Shown here: positions 1 through 9,450 of the stretch, in pieces | How the letters are laid out: each line of letters begins with the position of its first letter | Position numbering within the stretch: the first letter of the stretch is position 1 | Assembly (NCBI RefSeq): GCF_000247695.1 | Contig: NW_004624882.1 | Span: forward strand, 3,614,678 to 3,678,677 | Direction: 5' to 3' | Source: Heterocephalus glaber | Taxonomy: Eukaryota; Chordata; Mammalia; Rodentia; Bathyergidae | DNA length: 64,000 bases | Program-made: the position numbers and the translations under genes | The notes under the pieces: generated by a model | The model's database searches: none | Told to the model about the DNA's origin: nothing | What the model saw: only the letters and a program-made list of their open reading frames with translations

Positions 1-84
1 AGAGTGTTCCATCTCATTTCCCTTTGGGGTTGCTGTAGGTGATCTGGAAGTCTGGTTTTGAGACTTATTTACATGTTTTCTCAT
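1..84 (-). CDS. L1 ORF1 protein, N-terminal 28 codons (partial)
   Basis: The frame opens at ATG 84-82 on the minus strand and stays open for 28 codons to the edge. It begins MRKHVNKSQNQ and continues rich in Ser, Thr, Pro, Lys and Gln. That composition fits the disordered N-terminus of L1 ORF1 protein, the trimeric RNA-binding chaperone of the L1 particle. The coiled coil, RNA-recognition and C-terminal domains would lie outside the window. The start is chosen because it follows directly on the GC-rich leader. A chance frame of 28 codons is possible; the upstream context is the main support. Confidence 0.45.
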   Translation of the reverse strand, partial: MRKHVNKSQNQTSRSPTATPKGNEMEHS

Positions 85-173
85 TTTGACTGGGGCGGGG
101 GGCTGTTAGTGCCTGCACAGTTTACCTCCTCTGAGCTGGGAGAAGTGGGACAGGGGCCAGAAGCAGAGGTAGG

Positions 174-306
174 GATGGTGGCCCAAAAGCCCTTTCTTGT
201 GGGCTGGGAGCAGCCGGAGGGATGTTGGCCAGGAAGCCCCTTCCTCTGGCCCAGGAGCAGTGGGATGGCAGCTCAGAAGTCCCTACCTCTGAACTGGGAA
301 CGCCGG
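174..306. repeat. Three degenerate 43-47 bp tandem units in L1 5' UTR
   Basis: Units lie at 174-220, 221-263 and 264-306. Each starts GATG, followed by a purine and pyrimidine-rich core (for example CCTTTCTTGTGG, CCTTCCTCTGG and CCTACCTCTGA) and ends in a GGGA or GGAG and CCGG or GTGG block. A partial relative may precede them at 126-173. They lie inside the L1 leader and may be promoter sub-repeats. Confidence 0.55.
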
Positions 307-416
307 GACTCAGTACCGTGGTCTGGTGGTCTGGTGTCCTCTGCATCTTTGTAGTGTGGAACCAGGTGGCTGTACAGAGGAGGAGGGGGTGTCCAGTTGA
401 TTCCTGCCAGGGCAGG

Positions 417-533
417 GGCTGATTCAGTGTGTTCCACACGACTTGCTACCTAGGTAGGGCATCCGCAGACCTGCCTATCTGCAGCAGGCTGATTTGGTGT
501 GTTCTGCCAGACTCGCGACCTAGGTAGGGCATC
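417..533. repeat. 70-bp tandem monomer, 1.7 copies, at L1 5' end
   Basis: Copy one is 417-486 and the partial second copy is 487-533. Over the 47 shared bases 39 match. Both contain GGCTGATT, GTGTGTTC and the exact end ACCTAGGTAGGGCATC. On the L1 strand these are the outermost 5' bases, where mouse and rat L1s carry tandem promoter monomers, so a promoter role is likely but inferred. Confidence 0.65.
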
Positions 534-620
534 GTTTAGTACCTAATTTTAAGACTTCTTCTAAAGCTACAGTAATCAAGGCTCAACTTGTAAGTTTCTA
601 CAGAACTAACTGTGAAGTTT

Positions 621-710
621 TTTTTTTTTTGTATCAGGGATGGGAATCGAACTTGGGACCTTGCACTTGCAAGGCAGGAGGCAGCACCACCGAACTAAAT
701 CCCCAGCCCA
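621..710 (-). mobile_element. ID-type SINE with 13-bp target duplication
   Basis: The poly(T) start, then 'gggaatcgaacttggga' (the antisense of a tRNA B box) and terminal 'aaatccccagccc' mark a minus-strand ID-type SINE. The target-site duplication aactgtgaagttt lies at 608-620 and 711-723, perfect over 13 bases. It inserted into the older L1. Confidence 0.93.
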
Positions 711-1453
711 AACTGTGAAGTTTTAATTGGAAGTGTATTGAATTCATAGATCAATTAGAGGAGAATTTACATTTTATCAATAATGAACTTCCAAATTCCT
801 AATTATGATATATTCCTCCATTTATTTCTATGTTTTAAATTTTATTTCAGCAGCATTTTATAGTTTCCACATTGTTAGTTAAATCAGTTCTTTAGTATTT
901 TCTACTGTTGTAATTACATACAAATACAACTGGCTTTTATGTTAATCTTACAGTCTGTGAAATCTTTAAATTAGTTTGAACCGTTGTTTTGTAGAATCCT
1001 CAGAATTTTTTTACATAAACGATCAAGCAACTTCTGGAGTAATACAAGTTTACTTCCTTTTAAATTTTTATATCTTTCATTTATTTTTCTTGCTTTATTG
1101 AACTGGCTATGACATCCAGAACAATGTTGAACAGCAGTGGTGAGAGCACATATCCTGGCCTTGATCCTAACCTTGGGGAAAAGTGTTCATTATTTCATAA
1201 TAAGATGCAATGTGAGCTATAAGCTTTCTGTAAATGTCCTTTATGGGGTTGATAAAATTATCTTCAATTCCTAATTTATAAGGAATGATACATTATTGAA
1301 TAAATGGTGGATTTTATAAAATTTCTTTTCTGTTTTGATTGAAATGATCACATGGCTTGCCTCCCGTTTGCTATCAATGTTGTAAATTGTATTGATTGAT
1401 TGATTTTGAGTGTTAAACTAATCTGATGTTTCTGGTCATGATGTATAATGCTT

Positions 1454-1538
1454 TTTTTTTTTTGGTACCGGGGATCGAACTCGGGTCCTTATGCTTGTGC
1501 AGCAAGGGAACGAAACCACTGAGCTAAATCCCCAGCCC
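1454..1538 (-). mobile_element. ID-type SINE with 12-bp target duplication
   Basis: Minus-strand SINE with poly(T), 'ggtaccggggatcgaactcg' and terminal 'ctaaatccccagccc'. The target duplication tgtataatgctt is perfect at 1442-1453 and 1539-1550. The intact duplication indicates a younger insertion than the host L1. Confidence 0.93.
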
Positions 1539-2525
1539 TGTATAATGCTTTGTACGCTGCTAGACTCAGTTTGCTAACAATTAAGACTTTCATGTCTGTC
1601 TTTATGAGTGATACCGATCTGTGATTTTCTTCTCTTTTGTTCTATTTGCTTTATCAAATTTTATTGGATTTGTACTGGCTTCATAACATAAGTTGGTAAA
1701 ACATTTTTCATTCTATTTTCTACAAGAACTTGTGTAAAATTGGCACCATCTTTCTTCTTTAAATGAATGGTAACCATTCAGAATAAAAACTTCTATGCTT
1801 GGTATTTTCTCTGGGGGAAGAATTTTCATTTCAATTCAATTTTTTAACAAATATGAGGCTAATGTGATTTTCTATTTTATCTTGTGTCTGTTTTGATCAT
1901 TTGTGTTCTTCTACAAATTTGTCTTTCCAACTATGCTGTCAAAATCATTGGTAGACAATTCTTATAATATTATTTTATTATTTCTTTGATGCTCGTAGAA
2001 CCTCTCATCACATTCCTTTTCATTCCTGGTAAGGCAATTTCATTTTCTCTTTTTTTTCCATGATCAGCATTGTTAAGAGTTTATGAATTTTATTAATGAG
2101 GTTAAAGGATCAACTTTTAGCTTTACTTAATATTCATTATTTGTCTGCTTTCTATTTCATTGTTTACTGTTTTTCTCCTTGTTTATCCTACTTTATATCA
2201 TTTTGGATTTAATTTGCTCTTCTTTACCTAACTACCAATGATATAAAATTGGATCACTGATTATAAACTTTCCTTATTTTGTAATCGTTTAGCTCAACAA
2301 ATTTCCCTCTAAGGAGTGCTTTAAACTACATCTCACAAATTTTGATATATGGAGCTTTCATTTTTACTTAGTTAAATTATTTTTTAATTTCTCTTTTGAT
2401 TTCTTCTTTTATTAATAGATGAGTTAGGAATGGGTTATTTATTTTTCAAATATTTGGCAGTCTGAAATATACTTAAGTTTTGTCTAGTTGTTTTATCTGT
2501 TACTTAGAAAGAGCTATAAATATTT

Positions 2526-2718
2526 GGGCACCAAGGCATACTCTGTCAACAGTAGCTACTTGAGAGGCTGAGACAGGAGGATCTCAAGTTCAAGGCCTTC
2601 TTGGGCAACTTAGTGAAACCCTTCCTGAAAATTAAAAAAAAAAAAAATTAAATGAGCTGGGAATGTAATTCAGTGCAAAGGCCCTGGGTTCAATCCCCAG
2701 TCCTGGGGAAAAAGAGGT
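2526..2718 (+). mobile_element. B1-ID dimeric SINE
   Basis: The left half carries B1 hallmarks ('gaggctgagacaggaggatc', 'caagttcaaggcc'), then an A-rich linker near 2633-2650, then an ID half ending in 'gggttcaatccccag'. Several mismatches indicate an old copy. The dimeric form supports a squirrel-related rodent. Confidence 0.85.
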
Positions 2719-3611
2719 CTAAAAATTTGCATCTATGATCGTAGATTTATCTTTTTATTCTTTAGTTCTCTTCATTTCTGTTGAATCTCTATTAGGTTTA
2801 CACATTTATTATTATTATTCCTTCCTGATGCCTTGGCCCTTTGTCATTATAGAATACTCTTATTTGTCTTTGGCAATATTCATTGGCTACCTTACCTGAC
2901 ATTACAACTCTGCCAGCTTTTTTATGCTGATCATTTGTGTATCTTTTTCTATCTTCTTGCTTTTAACTTATTTTATCTTTATACTTAAAGCCCATCTCTT
3001 GCACACAGCATATAAATGGGTTTTGTTTTGATTTTTATCTAGCCTGACGATGCCTTCTAGTTGGAGTGTGTAGCCCCTTTACATTTAATGCAATTGTTGG
3101 CATTGTTACGATTAAGTCTATTACTTCACCACTTGTTTTTTACTTATCTCTTTATTTTAGACACTTTATTAACTCGTTGTATCCACTGAAGACTAACAGA
3201 ATAGTTACAAATAACTATAAGCATTTGCTTTCTCTCAAATACTTTCAAAATTTAAGTTCAACATTTTTTCTGGACTATTGTATGGTTGAGACATCCATAC
3301 AGCTTAATTATTTAATCATATATAGCTAACATAAATTTCATTATTCAAAGGCAGCGATACTAATAATTTTGATTTTGATTTTAGCCAGATTTGTAATGAT
3401 CTACATTCCAATGAAAGGTGATTTAAATGATTAATTGTTTGTAAACATTTCCAGTCTTTAAGCATCACATACTTTGATTTGATTATTTTTCTTACATAAG
3501 CCATACAATAACTTTTGAAATTAGATCTCAATTATTATTCCTATACATTTACATATCCTCATATTCTTACTGCCATACATAGATCATGCCATTTAAATGC
3601 TCAAAAACTAG

Positions 3612-3745
3612 AGCCAGGGTTAAGAGTGCACACCTGTAATCTCAGCTATTCAGAAGGCAGAGGCAGGAGAAGCACATGAGCTAACTGGGCAAAGACCAGC
3701 CTAGGGAAAATTGAAAGAACCAGTCTAAAAAAACAAAAACAATAT
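3612..3745 (+). mobile_element. B1 SINE, diverged
   Basis: The order 'cacacctgtaatctcagcta', 'aggcagaggcaggag', 'gaccagcctagg' followed by an A-rich tail is that of a 7SL-derived B1 monomer. It is diverged and lacks a clear target duplication. Confidence 0.8.
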
Positions 3746-3992
3746 TCAAAAATTAAGTATCAAAATCATTTTCAAATTTACAATCTACCTGCATATAATA
3801 TGTATATAAGCTAATTATATCACATTTTGTTAAGGTAGAATATGGTTTTTTTTTTTTTAGAAACATATAATCTCTAAAGTGCCATGTCCACAAATGAAGT
3901 CCTATGATAAAATTTATTTTGATTACTTTAAAAAGTTTATGTTTAAGTCCTATAACATTCAGAGAGTTGTGTTTTAAAATTAATAACTTGAG

Positions 3993-4079
3993 GGGCCCGA
4001 GATTTAGCTCGGTGGTGCAGTGGCTTGCCTCGCAAGCCCAAGGTCCCAAGTTCGGTCCCCAGTACCAAAAAAAGAAAAT
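3993..4079 (+). mobile_element. ID-type SINE with target duplication
   Basis: It starts 'ggggcccgagatttagctcg' and ends with 'gttcggtccccagtacc' plus an A-rich tail. Flanks ttaataacttga (3980-3991) and ttaacaacttga (4081-4092) match at 11 of 12 bases. Confidence 0.92.
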
Positions 4080-4092
4080 ATTAACAACTTGA

Positions 4093-5569
4093 AATAAACA
4101 CTTGGATGATTTAGTAGAGTCCCTTGTTTTATTAATAATCACAGACACCTTTTGGTAAACTGGATTGGGATAGCATCTTGATAAGGCTTCATTTTTATAG
4201 CTCCACTTATAAAATTCAAAGATTATATACTTAATTTTTAAGTGAAATTATTTTTCCCTTTTCAGAAAGTTGGAGAGTGGCATGGATTTAAACACAATAA
4301 TTGCTTCAGTTCTTCCAGTTTTTTTTCCCATTGATTTTCCCTTTACACTCATGACTTACGTAAGAATTAGCATTCAGTAGGCAAGGTTTAAGAATGCATC
4401 ACTGGTCCACTGGGGCTGATATGGTTTTGGAATTTTAATTTGGGCAGCTTCTGGTTTAGTGGGACAAAGAGGGTGGAAGGTGATAGCATGTCCCATGCCT
4501 GCTGCTGCTGGAAATGTGACCCTGTCCTTTTGAGCGGTTCCCACTGTGTCTGCAGGAACAAGACTGTGACACAGGAGAGCAGTCAGGGTAGGACAGTGAG
4601 CGAACACGGATGACAGAGTGTCTGTGCCACCCATTCATTAGGAACTCACAAAGGGGCATAGAAATTCTGGGCTTTTGCAGGGATTGAGAGCTCCGTATCA
4701 AATGTCTGTCGGGTAATTCAATTACATGGGCATGGTAGGAATGACACAGTGGTTACGTTAATAAACTGAAGCATTAAAGAATAATAGCCCAGTTATTGCT
4801 GAATTATGGGAAACACGCTGCCTATTCATTCCTGGTGATATTAGAAGGGAGAAGGAGGGGGCTTCCCACTTTGCACTCATGGTGCATAAAGAAGCAGTCT
4901 CTTGCCTCTCCAGACCTGTGGAAACTGGGTGCAGTGGAAGGCCCAGAGTCACGCCCAATAGTATAAATCTTGCTTTGTTTGAAATGCTTAAAATATCATA
5001 AGCTAAGTCTGCTTTTTATGGTGCTAAATAAAATTGACTTGGGCCAGACATAGTAATGAGTATGTGCTACACAAACATCTCCAAAGAGCCTTTCCAACAG
5101 ATCTCAGTCCTGATAATTCCTGTTCGTTGTCCGGGGCCTCTTGTTAATAGAATCTATTTTATACGATCACGGGCTACTAAGTTAGTAGCTCAAAGGAGTA
5201 CCCTATTATTTAGTAGAAGCTCAAGTAATTTTTCACTTTCAGTCACCCCTTCTGGCAGACTGGAAGAAAATGCCTTTTTTTCCCTCCTGCAGAAACAGGG
5301 AAAAAAGGAAGACGCATTTGACGTCATATCACTTTTCAAGAAACGTTTATTGAACGATGCCAACGCTGTTTCAAGTACCGTGTTGTGAAAGGAAAAGGAG
5401 AGAGATGAGTAAGATACAGTTTCTGCTTTCAGATTCCAATAGAAAAACTCATTGCTTAGCAGTTGGCCACTTTCTCCCATTCAACTCGTGAAGATCTTTT
5501 CAGAAACTCTTGTAGGCATTCTCTTGTGATGTGTTTCTACATTAGCTTCGAATTTATTCATTTATTTAT
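4093..5569. other. Unique DNA, no supported gene
   Basis: Mixed-composition sequence without repeat landmarks. The open frames on both strands between 4374 and 5480 are short, overlap each other and show no domain. I see no splice-bounded exon I can defend. Confidence 0.5.
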
Positions 5570-5742
5570 TTTTGCTGTGCTGGGGATTGAAACCAGGGAC
5601 ACACACATGCTAGGCAAGCGTCCTCCCTCTGAGCTACATCCTCAGTTCTTTTTATTTTATTTTGAGACAGTCTCCCTTAGTTGCCCAGGAAGATCTCAAA
5701 CTTGTGATCCTTCTGCCATGCTGTGCCATGGTGCCCAGCAAG
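5570..5742 (-). mobile_element. B1-ID dimeric SINE
   Basis: Reading left to right it has 'gctggggattgaaaccaggg', 'gagctacatcctcag', then the linker and 'ttgagacagtctcccttagt' and 'cttgtgatccttctgcc'. This is the antisense of a B1 half joined to an ID half. The right end is truncated or diverged. Confidence 0.87.
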
Positions 5743-6154
5743 GTTGATTATTCATGAAGTTCCCTCCCACCACTAAAACTCCTTGAGCCTATGAATTCTG
5801 AAAAATTTATTTCTAGGAGACAACAAATTCCTCCGTCGCAGAGAAACCAGTTACAATATACATAGAAATGGCCCAAAGAACCCGTATGCAATAAAATAAA
5901 TTACACTTTGTGCTTTGGAGTTTTAAGAAAATCTTCTTGAATTCATGTTTGGAAATGTCAAATCATAGAATTTGAGGAAGCAGATAACTTATCTTCTTCA
6001 ACTGAATTAAGTGAAAGTTCAAGTGAAATAAGTTCACGGCTGAAATACAAAGTTGAAGTGTTCCTAGCAACACATGAAAGCCATTCATTTCCCAGAAAAG
6101 CCAACATGCCTGCTGCCTGCTGTCCTAGAAATCACTGCCACAAAGATTTTTTAG
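5743..6154. other. Unique DNA, no supported feature
   Basis: AT-rich sequence with no recognisable repeat, RNA gene or long open frame. Confidence 0.5.
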
Positions 6155-6475
6155 ATCAGTCGCTCTCAACTTGAGCGTGCAAAAGCATCACATCCACCAA
6201 GAGGTAGAGGGGAGGAAGCGGAAGGGTACACGAGAAGAATTAAGATGTGTTATGCATGTGTGCCAACTTCCCATGAGGAATGTAATCATGTACTACAAGT
6301 GCTTACAAATAAAAATGAAGTAAAAGATGAAAATAAAAGAACATCAGTCTCAGAGCTCTGATTCTGTAGGACTGGGTGGGAGCCTGAGAATCTGCATTTC
6401 TGTCCATTTCCCTCTTCCCCCTATTGCTGCTGCTACTGCTGCTGATCCAGGAACAACTTTGGAAAACCACTGCTT
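6155..6475 (+). mobile_element. MER5-type hAT-Charlie remnant, interrupted
   Basis: The left end at about 6155-6195 ('ctctcaacttgagcgtgca') and the right part at about 6346-6475 ('ctgattctgtaggactgggt', 'cctgagaatctgcatttct', terminal 'ggaaaaccactgct') match the two ends of a MER5 element, a short non-autonomous hAT. About 150 bases at 6200-6345 do not fit. They are purine-rich at first, then AT-rich with 'aaataaaa', and may be a later insertion with local deletion. Confidence 0.7.
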
Positions 6476-7897
6476 TGGTATTAAAAAGACAATGCTGTCT
6501 CCAGGCTGGAAAGAAATTGCAAAGCTCCCTCGAATTGAGCAGACATAAGACAAATTTTCATTTAGTTTGCATCTCCACATGGCTCCGAAGAGCTAGTCCT
6601 TCATAATTCAAAGGACAGAGTTTAAAAACAGTAAGGATGAAATAGAAACCGCACGGGTCTTGGTTCTGCCACATAGCAGAGCATTACATAAATGGAGGTT
6701 GGATCGCAGACTTGGTTCTTTACTTCAGCTCTTCTGAGCATTCCACTGGCATCAAGAAGCAGCCTTGTCCTGCTGGTTAATTGTAGCCATTCCCAGTCCC
6801 ACTTCATCATGTGCTCCAGGCAAAAGAGAGGAAGCCAACCTTTGCCCACTAGTTCCTGTGCAGCCACAAGCTTCAGAAAAAGATTAGTCAGCAGTTCTTG
6901 GCTCCCTGGCCCACACTAACCACGGTTTGGCCACCAAAAATGTGGGTCAACAAGTTGCCTGGATGCCGAAGCACAGTGGTTATGAGGACCAGAGCACTCA
7001 AGTTGGAAACATGTGATGCCGCTGGAGTTCTGAAGATGCGGAAGGAGGGTAAAGGTCAACCCTGCTGTTCTTGGACCCGGTTGTGTTGTGCCTTCTTTTC
7101 CTGAAACCAACGGCCACTTACACGATTTTATTTTACTGTCATAAATTCTGCCAGACAGTGGTTTCATTCATCTAGGCTTGGCTATAATTTTTAGCGAGAT
7201 GTACCTATTATTCTATTTTTCTTTTCTCAGAAAAGAAACACTCAACTAAATTTTATATTGCAGATGGAATACCTAAAACTCCTAGCCTTTGCTTTTGAGT
7301 CAACAAACCTTTGACATTAGAAATGCTTCCTTCTCTGTTTTGAGAGGAAGTAAAAATGATTAAGATCCCGTATATGTACATATGAATTTCCCAAGGTGAA
7401 TATAGCTATTATGTATGGCAAAAATATACTAATAATTTTCCCTCCCAATGTATGTTAATATACTCTTTTCTGGGTGTACAGTGTTTACATCTACATATAC
7501 ACAGTTTGGGACACAAATAGGAGTAATAACATGACCTTTATATGCATGGAGTTGAATAATTTTGTAATAATTTAAAAGTTATGTCTTCATTGTAATTTGA
7601 TCATATATGTAACAGTATATCTTTTCTGTGAAACATGTCTAATTTGAGACAGTTTGTTCTAAGAACAATATTTAGGAGAGAATTCAAAATGTAATACACA
7701 GGGATATGTCAGAATCTTTATGTTTAAAACAACAGGGCTTAAAGCATATACCAATAAAAAAGAAACTAAGAAATGTTACTGATTTGTCCTCAAGAAGAGT
7801 TAGACTGTCGATATCTTAAAGTAATAAAAAGATTTCTATTAATAGTATTATATGGGGAATACCAAAACGGTCCATTTGTTAAGAAGGACTCTGTCTT
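6476..7897. other. Unique DNA, no supported gene
   Basis: Short frames near 6622-7167 overlap on opposite strands and have no domain. From 7200 the sequence turns AT-rich. No repeat family is recognised. Confidence 0.5.
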
Positions 7898-7979
7898 GGG
7901 GCCGGGGATTTAGCTCAGTGATGCCACCACCTGTCTAGCAAGCGAAAGGTCCCGTGTTCGATCCCCAGTACCAAAAATA
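7898..7979 (+). mobile_element. ID-type SINE with 13-bp target duplication
   Basis: It starts 'ggggccggggatttagctca' and ends 'cgatccccagtacc' with an A-rich tail. The flank aagaaggactctg occurs exactly at 7881-7893 and 7982-7994. The clean duplication makes this one of the younger insertions here. Confidence 0.95.
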
Positions 7980-7994
7980 AAAAGAAGGACTCTG

Positions 7995-9339
7995 CCTCTT
8001 CGTTGATATCCCGAAAGTATCTACTTATTGAGTCTAAGCACCTAGTGGGAAATTTGCCTTAAAATTTAAAAACAAATAATTTATTATACAATCAGAGGCT
8101 TAAAATACATAGTAGGCTCCTTTTAAAAACTTCTATCATGTTGCATTAAGGATTAAAAAGGCTGAGTTGTAGAAATACAGAACAAACATATTTAGAGTAA
8201 CTATGAAACAGTGCAGGAAAGACAACATATTTGGGTACCCTACAAAGTAATGGGTTGTACTATTTCCTTTGTGCAACGAGTAGTTAGTTTTTCTAAGCAC
8301 AGTGATCCTAAGCATGGTGCATGGTGCTGCTCACCGACACACAGATTTTAAAAATTCACCATTATTATTTTAATATGAAATATTGAACATGACCAATATA
8401 TCTTAAAAACAATTTTTAAAAATTGGTCCCATGAAGCTTTTCTTTCATGAGTAAAATGCATTTATAGTTTTTACATCACATCATAGCGAATACTATTATT
8501 TTCTCAAAATCAAATCTCAAAAGGAGTGGTTGCTGGGTAAGCCCTTGGGGAAACAGAGATGAAGTCTTGACCTTTGCATACAAAGAACTCTATAGCTTTT
8601 GCCTGGTTCCTGATTTTATTCATTTAGTTTCTTTAGGGCCCTGCAGTGGACCCAGGTGGGTTTCTAGATAGGGGTTTTCCACTTAATGTCACAGGGACAT
8701 AGCCTTGGGAGGAAAAAATGCTACTTTTATTTTTTCCTGTATTCAGATGATATGATTGACCCGTTCTGCAGGGAAAATGTACCCCGACTCCTTAAGGAAT
8801 GCTCTAGGTTTCAAGTTCACAGCCATTATCTAATTATTGTAAGGCTACGCCATAATGAAGCAGCCCCCTTGGAAACAAAATACCCCCACTGGCTTCCCAT
8901 GCTATCTTGAGTAAAGCTTGCAGAGAGGGACGTAAATTGAACCTGTCCCCTGCTTTTTCAAAATTAACCTTTCTTTAGGATCTACAGCATTGCAAGAACA
9001 TGCTGCACAAATCGGACCTCAAGCAATTCAGCTACTTTATAAAAGATCATTTTTACAAGTAAAAGACCACTAGAGCCATATGATGAAAACCTCGAAGTCA
9101 GCTAAGGTGACTAAGATAAACAGTTAAACCACAAGGTGGACCAGATGGCAAAAAGAAAAAAAATTCATGTATTTATTTTGTTTTTCTATGTTCCTACAGA
9201 GCAGTAAGTACCAAGGAATCTTTCTGAAAGCCCCAGCTCAAGTGACACCCCATTCTTGAGCCATTTAGGGCTTTTCAGAGCAGCCAGACCTCTTTTATTG
9301 AATTATTATGTTTGGATGCATGTTCTCATCCTTCCCACG
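7995..9339. other. Unique AT-rich DNA
   Basis: No repeat landmark and no credible open frame. The only frame of note (8686-8910, plus, 74 codons) shows no domain. Confidence 0.5.
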
Positions 9340-9450
9340 CATGTCTTCCTTCACTTTTTTAGACTGTAAGCTCCTCCAACTTGAGTGTCATGCTAGAGAG
9401 CAAGCCCAGCACCTTACTCAGTGCTCGAATACAGCTTGCTGAATAAGTGT
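9340..9450 (+). repeat. Possible L2-like 3' remnant, highly diverged
   Basis: The order 'agactgtaagctcct', 'agcaccttactcagtgctcg' and 'gctgaataagtg' echoes the 3' end of L2. Identity is low, so a chance resemblance is possible. Confidence 0.35.

Larger units (their letters stand above)
1..538 (-). mobile_element. L1 retrotransposon, 5' UTR and start of ORF1 (runs off left edge)
   Basis: Read on the minus strand, this is a GC-rich leader of about 450 bases followed by an ATG at 84-82 that opens a frame to the window edge. The base composition is unlike the AT-rich DNA to its right, and the change near 538 is abrupt. The leader holds two sets of tandem repeats (174-306 and 417-533), which fits the monomer-type promoters of rodent L1 5' UTRs. 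Having a 5' UTR means this copy is not 5'-truncated like most L1s. It sits against an older L1 in the same orientation. The family call is inferred from layout and ORF1 start; the rest lies outside the window. Whether the element is intact cannot be told. Confidence 0.6.
539..3600 (-). mobile_element. Old L1 relic, ORF2 region, with later SINE insertions
   Basis: Read on the plus strand this matches the familiar antisense of L1 ORF2. Landmarks in order are: the stretch near 1110-1160 on a non-final element ('gttgaacagcagtggtgaga'), the region near 1350-1700 that precedes the reverse-transcriptase core, and the segment near 3000-3110 ('tttacatttaatgcaattg'). No long ORF survives, so the coding sequence is decayed by stops and indels. 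Three younger SINEs (621-710, 1454-1538, 2526-2718) interrupt it. The right boundary is approximate because the sequence fades into AT-rich DNA. Confidence 0.75.

Noticed and set aside
122..439. 105-codon minus-strand frame in the L1 leader
   Set aside because: It lies in GC-rich 5' UTR with internal repeats and ends before the ORF1 start; no domain is seen.
417..533. Possible CRISPR-like repeat
   Set aside because: Only 1.7 copies, no spacers, and it sits in an L1 leader in a mammalian genome.
7898..7979. tRNA-like sequence with A and B boxes
   Set aside because: It ends in an A-rich tail and is flanked by a target duplication, so it is a SINE and not a tRNA gene. The same holds for the other ID copies.
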